From Chaunax sp. Z400 (taxonomy: Eukaryota; Chordata; Actinopteri; Lophiiformes; Chaunacidae): DNA of 64,000 bases. The stretch is taken from contig CM075204.1 of assembly GCA_037577475.1 (NCBI GenBank), forward strand, positions 4,710,355-4,774,354, read 5' to 3'. Shown here one piece after another: positions 45,729 through 56,900 of the stretch. Made by a program: the position numbers and the translations under genes. The notes under the pieces are model-generated. The model was not told the DNA's origin and did no database searches. It was given only the letters and a program-made list of their open reading frames with translations. Each line of letters begins with the position of its first letter. Within the stretch, counting starts at the first letter, position 1.

Positions 45729-48663
45729 TTATATCAGCCAGGGGTGATGCATCAGTCTCTCCAGGCTGGGTCTGGCTGCTGGGTCCTTGTTGAGACAGCT
45801 AAGGAGAAGGTCTCTGCAGTCTGGACAGACAAACAGGAATAATATTTTAATACAAACATGTGCTCTGTGTTTCTGCTTGATTCTACTGTGTGTGTGTCTT
45901 TATGACTTACCAAAGGAAAGGTCGTCCCTGACACAAACATCTTTGTAGGCGATTTCTGTGGTGTCCTCGAAGGGGAAGTCCACATGTAGCATCGTGTGCA
46001 ACGCTACACCGAGCTGCCACACCGTAGCCGGTTCGGCCCTGTAGCGGCGATCCAGGAACCACTCAGGGCTGGAGTACATTTCGGTTCCTACAACACACAC
46101 AGACACACAGAGACAACGTTAATGGTGAGGGATGGAGGCAGAGGACAGAGACAGCAAAGATGCTGCATTGGCTCAGACAGCAGGACTGAAAGAAAGACAG
46201 CCTACCTTGTGCTGTGGTGTACATCCCCTCTTTCAAAAATGTGGCACATCCAAAATCGATGATCCGGATGCGTGGACCACCAGGGCCGGTTTCACAAAGG
46301 ATATTTTCAGGTTTGATGTCATTGTGAAACACACCCTTAGAGTGGATCTCCCTGAGGGCCTCCACCAGCTGTTTGGTGATGATCTGAGGGAGACACAAAC
46401 AGACATGCAGACTGAGTGACACTGTGAGCTTGGACACATTTAAACGTGGAAATGCACCTGGCATCAGCTACTTACTTTAGCCTCACCCTCCTGCAGGGTG
46501 GAGTGTGTGGAGTCTACGTAGTCGAACAGATCCACGCAGGGGACTGGCCTCTCCAGGATGAGGATCAGCTCATCCTTCAGGTCGTACCAGTCTATTAGGC
46601 CCACGACTCCACTGGTACCTCCTGATGCTGGTTTGACTCTCAGCATCAGTGCCACCTCCATAGGGACCATCCTTTTTTGCACCAATGCAAACTTTATACA
46701 AAAAGGGAAAGAGGAAAGTTGAAGTCAATAAATGAAAACTGTTTTAAACCGGATGAACATGTGCATGTGATTCCTTTCTACTCATTTTAAAGAGAGAAAT
46801 GTTCAGAAATGTTACTAAAAGGACTCAGGAAGATGAAGAACTTACTTTTGGTAAGTCCGTGCCACGCAGGCGGATACGTTTGATGGCAACCTGCAGGACG
46901 GAAACACAGACATTTAGCTTACACTACATACAGAGTGGCTACATCAGTCATACATGGCATGTGTGAGAGTCTTACAGGCATGTTGTCGTGCCGACGGTAG
47001 CCAGCAAAAATGGATCCGAAGCTTCCTTTACCCAGCAGTCTCCTCTTCGCATACTTGGCCTTGAAGGCAGCTAAACAACAAAATACAAACAAGAACAGTC
47101 TGATTTAATTCTTTCACAACTTTCATGGATTAAATTTATAAACTAATCCCTAATAATAGCAGCATTATTTTAAAATCGAATCCCATAACTCAAGGCTGAA
47201 CCCTCAAAGAATCGGATGCCCTTTCAGATACTTGGGCCTGCTGCCAGGTAGCTTAGCTTAGCATAAAGACTGGACACAGGGAAAATTGTGTCTCATCTCA
47301 CTTTTGAGCAAGAAAGATGCAAACAGACTCACAAGGGACACATTTAAAGGAGAATGGTACTGATTGATGCAGCAGAGGCTGAGATATCCAGATGTTTAGT
47401 CCCAAGCATGGGTCAAGCTGCAAAAACCTACATTTCCCATAATGCAGCTCACAGGCATCTTTCATTAGAAACTCCTTCTCCTAAATTCCCATCTCTTTCA
47501 AACACCACCATGACATCATCAGGGTTATTTAACCAGCCTTTGGTCTTCACAGTATAAATAGTAGAATAAGCTCTAGTATTATATCCCATCTTACCTCTGG
47601 TATTAGTGGGAGCACTGGTCCGACTCGTCCTCCTCTTCTTCTTGGGTCTTTCAGGACTCTCATCAGCGCTTCTCTTGTAGTATTTCTTTGTCTGATCTCG
47701 GCGGTCTTGAACTGTGTGAATGCTGGGGCCAGTGTGGCGTCCTGCAAAAACAAAAAAACATCATCTGTTAGCTGCATGTGCTGAATGTAAACTACATTAT
47801 TGACTGTGTGAAGGACTTCAACTGTCCACCAGTAAATACCATCATAATCATTTTACTATCAACTAAATCTGAATGATTAACAAGTAAGAACAGCATATTA
47901 TTATATTACTTATTAGTAATATTAATAATGTTAATAGTATTATGTTGTTAAATAAAATTTGGTCACAACTAAAATGTATTTATGTGTTTGTTTTATGTGA
48001 GTGTGTTGTGGATTATATTATATTATATTTGAATATTCCCCACAAAATTATGAATATATACTGTTAAATATCATATAATATAATTATATGTAATATAAAT
48101 ATAAATAACCAGTTAAGAGCAAGCAAAAAAATATGTGATTTATAGTAAAAAGATGAACTTTTCAGTCAATAAACAAGAATTCAAGTTGTGTTAACGGTGG
48201 GATTCAAACCAGGGACCACTTTATTATTTGTGAATCTCCTGTTTAGCAAACTGACTGTTTCTGATAGGAAATAAAGTCACAGCGCAGTGAACAGAAATCT
48301 CTCTCTCTCTAAGTCACTTTACATGAAGAAAATCTATTGAGATTAGCCAATTAGCCAAATAGCTGATATTTATAATTAGCGATCTGATCTTCACAATCCA
48401 TACCAAATAAAAGATGTGATTTCAACATTGAATTTCCACTTGTGTTTAAGATTTATTGGGGACATTAAAATATTTAGGATAAAGGGTTGAAACGTGACAC
48501 CATAGCATGAAATATGCTAATTTAGCTTTTATCAAGCTAATCCGCGAAAGGCCGAAACTTCTTCGGTCAAAATTGAAATCGTGGACTGCAGCTACTCACC
48601 CAGATGTTTACTGGAGACTTGACCCTCAACAGAACTCGAAATCATCGCTGAGCTTGAAGCCAT
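45729..48663 (-). CDS. Pim-like serine/threonine kinase (8 exons, 337 aa)
   Basis: Coding exons (minus strand): 48600-48663, 47595-47741, 46976-47070, 46846-46890, 46476-46691, 46206-46383, 45911-46087 and 45729-45820. All are GT-AG with matching phases and sum to 338 codons. The N-terminus is Ser/Lys/Arg-rich (PERPKKKRRTSRT). The kinase fold shows P-loop LLGKGSFGSIFAG (83-95), VAIK lysine 106, alpha-C Glu129 in PMEVALM, the proline-containing Pim hinge ERPVPCVDLFDYV (164-176), the catalytic loop HNDIKPENIL with Asp211, DFG at 232-234, and a C-terminus CRDLLLSCLNKDPAARP. The hinge proline and exon layout point to the Pim group, which is expanded in teleosts. The catalytic-loop Arg of HRD is Asn here, but Lys, Glu and both Asp residues needed for catalysis remain. 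The start Met gives a phase-consistent first exon, and an ACGTA-repeat lies 83-135 bp upstream. Confidence 0.9.
47215..47310. repeat. Teleost repeat fragment in kinase intron 2
   Basis: 'gccaggtagcttagcttagcataaagactgg' is a familiar fish interspersed repeat phrase. It lies in the intron between kinase exons 2 and 3, with no effect on coding. Confidence 0.5.
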
Positions 48664-48745
48664 TTCTCTCTCGAACAGAAAAAACCAAATGAAATGACAG
48701 AAACTGTCCGCGGTGTCACTTCGTCTGTTCACTAACTGGCAGATA

Positions 48746-48798
48746 ACGTAACTTGACGTAACGTAACGTAACGTAACGTAACGTAACGTGACGTGACG
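48746..48798 (-). promoter_or_regulatory. (ACGTA)n pentamer array upstream of the Pim-like start codon
   Basis: Tandem ACGTA units end in GTGACGTGACGG. On the gene's strand this reads CCGTCACGTCACGTTACGTT and onward, giving repeated CRE-like TGACG/TTACGT half-sites 83-135 bp before the ATG. Whether it is in the promoter or 5' UTR cannot be told from sequence. Confidence 0.75.
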
Positions 48799-49690
48799 GA
48801 ACTTAAATATCATTCAAATCCAAACAACTCAAATCAGAAATGAACACATGACGTAATTTCATGGCTCCTGAAAACAGAAACAGTGACATTATGTCTCATT
48901 ATTAAAACATGTTTGGGGCCAAATCTCATGAACTGTCCGAACAACATAATATACAGATAATAAGACCCAATAAAGCAGTTCAGCAGCGCTGTTACTGTAT
49001 CTGATACAGTATGTCGGGCTCTTTTGATAATATCAGACATATATCAGACATATCAGCCACCTGAGCGGCTGCTTAGGGCCCATGTGGCCACCAGGGGGCC
49101 CCAAAAGCATTTCAAATGTCCAGCTTGACTCTAATATAGGGGTCGTTAGTAAGACGAAGAATTAAGAGGAGTACATTTCTAAATTAAAGCAGCTTATTTT
49201 GGAATTCATCAGAATCGTTTGAACATCTGTACATAGTTCTAATTATTCGGCTTTATATTTCATTCTTGAACTACTGTTCTTGTTTCAGGTTCTTCTGATC
49301 TATTTAATTCATTTAGTATTGTTGTGTTTTACACTTACACTTATTCTCTATATAAGAAGATACAGTTCATTTCATTCATTCATTCAAAAAAACAATTAAA
49401 GTGGTGACCTTATGTGCAGTAGATGCATTGTCTACTGATTTCTTATGTTACTTTCTATTAAACCACATTCAATACGGCACATAGTGCTGTCTAACCATTA
49501 AAGTTCAAATGAACACCAGGCCGCTCTAAGAATAAAACCATAGAGGGGTAAAAACATGTCAGGCTGACATTGGTACAGAATGATGTCAGCAACACAGACA
49601 CAAATAAAGTTGATAATGGGTGAGTTAGATTGATCAGGCATCTGATCAGCTATCGATGCTAAGGAGAGGCTGAAAGTTTCACTTTCTTTG
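48799..49690. other. Intergenic; upstream of the kinase gene
   Basis: No gene was seen. At about 49060-49105 'ctgcttagggcccatgtggccaccagggggcccc' resembles the GGGGGCCC-rich end of ZMYM1/hAT-type elements. The rest is AT-rich. Confidence 0.35.
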
Positions 49691-52600
49691 TTTAGCCGTG
49701 TGACTAGGCTAGCCGAATATAATCCTGTGTTTTAATGACTTTTGAAATACTTTTTGCTACTTATTACCTCTCAGCATGCCGTCAAACATCACATCATCAC
49801 AACATCACATTGGCTTCTATTATGCAATCACTCCCTGTTTTCCTGGTGCTACCGCTCCAGATATTCTGGTTAAACTCATAGCACTTCTGCCGACACTCCC
49901 CACCTCAGTCTTTAGAATTCTTCTTCATGTAGGTACCAACGACACTGCCCTGCAACAGTCCGAACTGACTAAATCTGATTTTAACCAGCTCATAGACCAT
50001 CTTAAATCCTGTGGAAAATCTGTGTTTTTATCTGGTCCGATTCTCCCTCTTGGCCGCGGAGTCGGTCGATTCAGCAGGATCCTCAGTCTCCACAGCTGGC
50101 TGCAGTCAACCTGTAGATCTCAGTGCTGGTTTTATACATCATTTGAACCTGTTTTGGAACCGTGGTGGCCTTTTCAAAGGAGACGGGCTACACCTGAGTA
50201 AGCTTGGTTCGATAGCTCTGTCCGACAACTTTCATTACGCAGTTCAGTCCCTCCCACGGGACTGACTGTTTACATCTCACACGTGTGCCTCACTCTCTTC
50301 TTCTACAGCTGCTCGACAAACAAACATCCAGATCACTAGCTCCTCCCACAGTCATCGCTCATCACTTTCTCCATTGGCCCAGTTCCACATACAGACCATA
50401 ATCTCACAGAGAGTTTCCAGGCACCCTGTCACCTCATCCCAACCTGATCATTTGATGTGGGGTTGATTTCCGTAATCTCCGGCCGCTGAGTCATGCAACC
50501 AAAACAGCTGATAAATCTGAAGTAATGAGAATGGTCCTAATAAATGAAAGGTCACTTTCATAATTAATGACTTCTTCTGCTGGCAGGGATTGGACCTCCT
50601 CTGTGTGACTGAGACTTGGCTCACTACTGAGCCTATAGTGCATTCTCTGAACTTGTTCCTCCAAATTGTTCTTATAGAAATTCTCCCAGGTTAACAGGTA
50701 GAGGAGGAGGACTGGCTTCAGTTTTTAACAATAAGTACATGTGCCGTCAGGTGAATATTGACCCTTTTTCTAGCTTTGAGCTACAACTCTTTGAATTTCA
50801 TAAATCACACAGAATACTCTGTGTATTGGTCTATCGCCCTCCAAAATCCAACAACAATTTTCTCCAGGAATTTTCTGAATTTTTAGCTGATACTATCCCA
50901 AAATATGAGAACATTTTAATTCTTGGTGATTTTAACATTCATGTCTGCATGTTCTAAGCCTATGGTTAAAGACTTTTTAAACCTCATTGACTCTTTCAAC
51001 CTGGACCAGCTGATAACAGGCCCCACCCAGGACCTGGGTCACACTCTTGACCTTGTTCTGTCAACTGGTATTTCTTTACATATATCTAATATTTGTGATC
51101 CAACTTTCTCTGACCACTCACCCATTGTCTTTGAAATGTGCCTTCCTGCTTTAATCTCCAATGCTTATGTTCCTACCCAGAGGTCTCGATTAATCACCTT
51201 TAAAACAGCTGAACCCAAACCTCAGCCACGGCTAAATGTGACGACTCGGGCCCTCAGACAAGAATGTAGGAGAGCAGAGCGGAAGTGGAAGAAAGATAGA
51301 CTACATGTGTCATATGAAGTCATGAAAACTAACCTCACTAATTATCAAAATGCAGTTAAGGCTTCACGTAACACATATTTTTCACATCTAATTTCAACTC
51401 ACAGCCATAGATCAAAAATTTTATTCAGTATTATCGACTCTGTCATTAATCCCCCTACCCCCATTTATTTAGGTATCTCTTCTGAAATGTGTGACAATTT
51501 CTTGAATTTTTTCCAAAACAAAATGACTCAACTCAGATCATATATTCCGTCTTTTTCATGTGATCCTATCACTTTGCTCTGTCTGTCATCTACCTTATCA
51601 CAGCTTGAACCTGTCTCCCTTTCAGCTATGAAAGCTGTTATTGGTCCATGCACTTTAGCAATTATTAATAGCAGCTTAGTGACTAGCTCAGTCCCAGCAT
51701 ACCTGAAACAGGCAACAGTCTGCCCCTATTAAAGAAGACAAATCTGGATCCTACCAACCCCTTGAATTTCAGGCCTATATCAACATTACTTTTCCTGTTC
51801 AAGGTGATGGAGAAAGTCGCTTTCCAACAATTATAGACTTTCTTAACCTAAAATTGTATTGGTGAGGTACTTCAGTCTGGTTTTAAGTTAAACATTCCAC
51901 TGAGTCTGAGTCTTAATCATTACAGATGGTGGTGATTCCTGTGTCCTTATTTTACATGATCTCACTGCCCCTTCGACACAGTTGATCACGAGATCTTGAT
52001 CTCCCGTCTCAAGAGCTGCGTTGGCATCCATGGCACTGCGTTAAATTGGTTTAGGTCCTATCTCACTGACAGATCATTTTCTGTCAACATCGGTGGCTTT
52101 TCCTCTCAGTCAGCGTCTTTGACCTGTGGTGTTCCTCAAGGGTCTATTTTGGGTCCAATCTTGTTCTCATTGTACATGTTGCCTCTGGGCTATATATTTA
52201 GAAAACACAACATAGCCTATCACTTTCATGCTGATTATTCTCTAATATACCTCCCTCTGATACCTGACACTAAGTCATCTATTAATTCACTCTCAAACTG
52301 TGTGGCTGAGGTTAAAACATGGCTTGCTCATAATTCCCTCCACCTCAAGGAAAATAAAACAGAGATCCTAGTTGTAAATCCCTCTTCCCATTCACCAACG
52401 TCTCCTGATAACACTTCTTTGTTGCTAGGTCCTATGGAAAGTTACTGTAAACCCCATGAAAAATCTTGGGGTTATTTTTGATTCATCCCTTAAACTCAGT
52501 TGTCAAAGCCATCTTTTTTTAATTTAGGGTTTAATCTAAGGTCAAACCCTTTCTTTCCTTCAAGGACGTCAAGAAAGTCACACATGCTTTTATTACTTTG

Positions 52601-53296
52601 GACTACTGTAATTCCTTATATGTTGGAATGGGCCAGAAATTTATAGCCAGGTTGCAGTTAGTCCAAAATGCAGCTGCTAGGCTCCTGACTTGCACTCGCA
52701 AGCGTGAGCATATCTCACCAATCCTTGCATCACTACACTGGTTACCAGTTCAGTTTAGGATTACTTATAAAGTTTTATTGACTGTTTTTAAATGCCTGAA
52801 TGGACAAGCCCCTACTTATCTGTCTGACCTGCTACATCCTTATGTCCCTCATCTCCAGCTGAGGTCACTGGACCAGCAGCTTTTAGTGGTGCCTAAAACT
52901 AGACTGGCACTTAGAGCCGACCGGGCCTTTTCAGTGGCGGGCCCTAAACTGTGGAATGACCTCCCCCTCCAGATCAGATCATCAGCTTCACTACCAGTTT
53001 TCAAATCTCTGTTAAAAGCGCACCTTTATTCACTAGCTTTTCCTGACTACACTTCATTATTTTATCCCTTTTTACCAGTATTTATAACGACCACTGTCGA
53101 CCTTTGTAATATGTATCTGTTTTTTATGACTCAACTATTTTATTTGTTTTCTTAAGTGTTTACTTAATTTGATTTTATGTCTTATAAAACGTCTGGTTTT
53201 TATTTTGTTATTTACTATGAAGCACTTTGGTCAATTCAGTGTTGTGTTTTAAATGTGCTATACAAATAAAAGTGACTTGACTTGACTTGACTTAAT
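49691..53296 (+). mobile_element. L2/CR1-type non-LTR retrotransposon, inactive
   Basis: The order matches a fish L2-like LINE. An ORF1 SGNH-esterase-type segment comes first (HVGTNDTALQQSELTKSDF, SGPILPLGRG, DGLHLSKLGS, 49776-50265). The AP endonuclease follows (LDLLCVTETWL near 50590, ILILGDFNIH near 50920, SDHSPIVFEM near 51120), then reverse transcriptase blocks (SASLTCGVPQGSILGPILFS near 52120) and the C-terminal region (DYCNSLYVG, LLTCTRKREHISPILASLHW, AFSVAGPKLWNDLP). The catalytic box reads YHFHADYS instead of Y-x-x-ADD. Frameshifts and stops divide the coding region. The 3' end is AATAAAAGTGACTTGACTTG, a short tandem tail typical of this clade. It is oriented toward the ccdc107-like gene. 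Confidence 0.9.
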
Positions 53297-53631
53297 AATC
53301 AGTGCTTTATAAAAACTACCAACCTTTGAGCTTCTTTAGTTTTTGATCTAAAGTTTTTAGAGTATTTGCAGTTAACTGTGGTCTAGGATATGGGTTTGTT
53401 TTGTTAGGTTCTTTAACTGTTCAAATGGTAGCAGACATTCACTATGGTCGAAGAGGAAATCAAAAATGTAGAGTGTCCCAGAAAACGGCAGGGGGCAGCC
53501 GCGGTGCGTCCTTGCTGTGAATCTGAGAGAGGAAGTCAGTCTCGTTGTCCCGGAAGCCACAGTGCGTCGCATTCAAAGTAAAAGCAAATTAATCATTTGT
53601 GAAAATATGGTCTTAATTTAACCACCACACT

Positions 53632-53698
<67 letters not shown>

Positions 53699-53699
53699 T
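53297..53699. repeat. Spacer with (AAT)n microsatellite
   Basis: 53297-53635 is unassigned. 53636-53697 is an uninterrupted AAT array of about 20 units. Confidence 0.9.
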
Positions 53700-53946
53700 T
53701 TTCTTTTTATAACACAAATTCCGGAAGTATTTGTCTTTTATTCTGAAAACTTCTCTCCCGGAAGGCTCGTTCTTGTTTTTGCAGCGGAGCAGAGCACAGC
53801 TGTTTAGAGCCTGCCTTTAGCTTATATCACGTTATTTCAGCGGGTGTCCGTCTGACATATAACGTCATCCCCCGGCTACGTTCCTCCGGTGACTGCCGCG
53901 TTTTGTTTCGGCGGGTGTCTCGTGCCGTCTGCGTCTCCTCCACAGG
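53700..53946 (+). promoter_or_regulatory. CpG-rich probable promoter of the ccdc107-like gene
   Basis: GC and CpG content rises sharply here relative to the flanks, with no TATA box. CCGGAAG motifs (ETS/GABP type) occur at about 53720 and 53758, and another at about 53550 just upstream. The start codon follows at 53947. This composition is typical of a broadly expressed CpG-island promoter, but the transcription start is not visible. Confidence 0.55.
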
Positions 53947-56900
53947 ATGGTTTTGTCAACATCACAACAAGTCGCGCTGGCTTTCACAGCCGTGCTCTTC
54001 ACGTTTGTCGTCCTACCCAGGCTTTTTGGCGTCGGTGGTGGGACCGGGGCGAAGGAGACTAGATTTGACTCTCGCTACGCTAGAAAAGGTAGGAAATATC
54101 ACTCATGTCGCAGGAACATGGTTCCTACATGTCAGCTAGGCTCTAGAGCACCAGTCTGTCCACGTCAGCTAGCATATCCACTGACCAGGGTTCCCAAATT
54201 AGATGTCCCACCACACGGACAGTTTATAGTCAAGACAGAAGGGATTTAGTATCATACTCTCATCATGTCTTTGTGCAGCTTAAGTCCATCTGTGGAGCTT
54301 TAAGAGGAAACCAACCTGTGATACTAATAGTGGCACCAGTGTGATTCCAAATACCAGGAGTATTATGAAGATGTTGATGTTAGGTGTCAGGATATAATGG
54401 AGTGACCGGGCTGCCTTGGCGCAGGTTTGCCTTCTCTTATGGGCTGTATAGTAACACAATTAATTCATAATCTCCATTTGGTCACATGGTTTTAGCATAG
54501 TACTTTCCCTCCAACAGTTTCCAGTGCATTAAAACAAATCAACACACAAAGGTTTAACAGTGACATGGCTAAAATCAAAATTGAATCGTGAATATAAAAT
54601 ATAAATTCACATAGAATATTTCAATAGAATAGCCAAAGTCTCCCTGAAGTTTAAAATGATGTTGATGGGGTTCAGTGTATTTAGTCCCTGGGACCAACCG
54701 GTGGTCACATGAGTGGATGAGTGTGTTTGACCTTATGTGGTTATAATTATGGTTATATTCATGTGTGCTGAAACTGTCTATTGTCTAAAAAGAAAAAAAC
54801 CTACGTCTGAAAACGTAATAATCTGCAGGTTGAGGCAGGGATGGGCATCAGATACATGTAGAGGCAGATGGTGGAATATACCTGCAGTAGTTTGTTTGTC
54901 AGCATTGTGTTAGGTTTTTTCTTTGGTGTCATTTCATAAAGTTTTCAGTCATTATTCTGTAAATACAGTATTATATTATATTATATTGAGATATGTGCAC
55001 ACAAAGTAAAAAAGGGCTGCTTGTTTGGTTTTATTGATGGCTTTAACACAGTGTGTCCCCTGGATGGCAAAACATCATCGACATGAGCAAATACAGCATC
55101 GATCAGAGTTAGTCACCATTGACAGTGGCCATGTGACATTATTTACCAATACCAAGTTTGTAGCCTTATATTGTAACAATGGTCATGTTTAAATAGGTAT
55201 GTTGAGTAGCATGGTGCAATGATTGAGACCATGAACACAGTGGCAGATGGTAGAAAGAGGTGACCAGTGGAGTTTTTCAGGTGTGTCTCTCTAGTGTTTT
55301 GATATTGAGTTTACTACATTATATTGAACGGTTAAGGTCCAGTGTGAAGGCTTTAGTGGCATCTAGCAGTGAAGTTGCAGGTTGCAACCATATAAAGAAG
55401 GTATGGTGGGAAAAGTAAATTCAGTCAGACTTATATAGGAATCATCATTTCCTGCAAACAAGCCTGTTTTTATTGGTAATCACATTTTTATCAAACACCG
55501 ACACCTCAAAGTCTTTTTCACAGAAACCTCACCATCGATCCCGTTGTTTGTCTCCATGATGTTCCATCTGTAGCAGCAGGTCCGGGTCCCGGCGCAGTGA
55601 GAGGTCAGCCCATCAATGTGAACGCCCCCGGTTCTCCTCAGAACCCGGAGAACATACAGCAGATGAAGAAGCTGATGGAGCAAGAGCTGAAGAACGACAA
55701 GTACAAATCCAACAGCAACAAGGGCTACGTGTTCACACTGATGCCTCTCTACGCCATCGGGGTCGGAATCTTTGCAGCCTACAAGTTTTTAAAGGTAAGC
55801 AAAGATACCTGCAGCATCACATTGCACTGAGAGATCTCTGGAAGGTCATCAGAGCCTGCAAAACTGTATCGTATTGTTCTTTCAAACTCACAGATCAAGT
55901 CTGCAGATGACCAGGCTCAAAAGGACAAATTTGCAAAAGGAGCCAAAAAATCAGTGGAGGCAGGTGTGTGTCGCATGCACTGTGGTTTCTGTTTGCATAA
56001 CGTCTTTATTCAAACATATATTTGGTTATGGTGTGTAATTCTATTCCTCTTGTTTTTAGAGAACCAGTTGAACGAGCTAGAACAAAGACTAGCGCAGACA
56101 GAGAGGATGCTCAATTCCATCCTCACCCAGCTGGACCCGCTCACTAACTGGTAAATGATCACCTCTGTCTGTTTGCTTGTGATTTGGTGTCCAGGTGTGA
56201 TCTGCTGTGTGCCTTGTCTTCATACTCTGTGCAAACAGTGGTGCTTCTGAAACATGATCATCACTTTACTGTCCCCTGCTGCTTTCTTTTAGCAGGCCTG
56301 CAATAGAATAGATTAATGAAATAGGAATTTCTTTGATTTAGTTTCATTTCACAGACATTAATTTCAGAATGAGAGGGTAGAGAATCTCGAGTTCTTTTAA
56401 AATTTGTGAATTGCAAAGGAGGACGTGTATAGAATGTATTTGTTCATTGCTGGCAGACATTTGATTGTATTTTGGAGAATAGAGATTAGAGCTAGAAGGG
56501 CACTAATCTGCCAAGACTTCTGACAATGTTAAAGAAAGAGAGAAAAAAGCATAAAAACATAGATCCACCCCTTTCTCTAGATCGACTGAAAGATTGATCA
56601 GTTCCTTCCTTTGCACACAACCTACTCTTCTGTCAAGTTTCATGAAAATGTGTCAAGTAGTGTATACTGAAAAAAGCCCCCAAAATTCTCAAGACATGTT
56701 CGACCCTCCAATCGTATCACATCGGGCTAACTAGCATGCTAATAAAATGCTAAGCTAGCTAGCATAGCTTCTTTCTCCTCGTTATATAGCAGAGTTCTTA
56801 CTACACGCTCAGAGAAGATCTGATCAGAGATGTTTTTTCATCCTTATGAAGTTTTCACCTCTCTTTTTTTTCTCAGCGTGAAGTCGGTGGCCCAGGAGCA

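Noticed and set aside
48180..48245. Possible tRNA-like sequence (GTTTGAATCCCACC on minus)
   Set aside because: Only a T-arm-like motif is present, and the rest does not fold convincingly.
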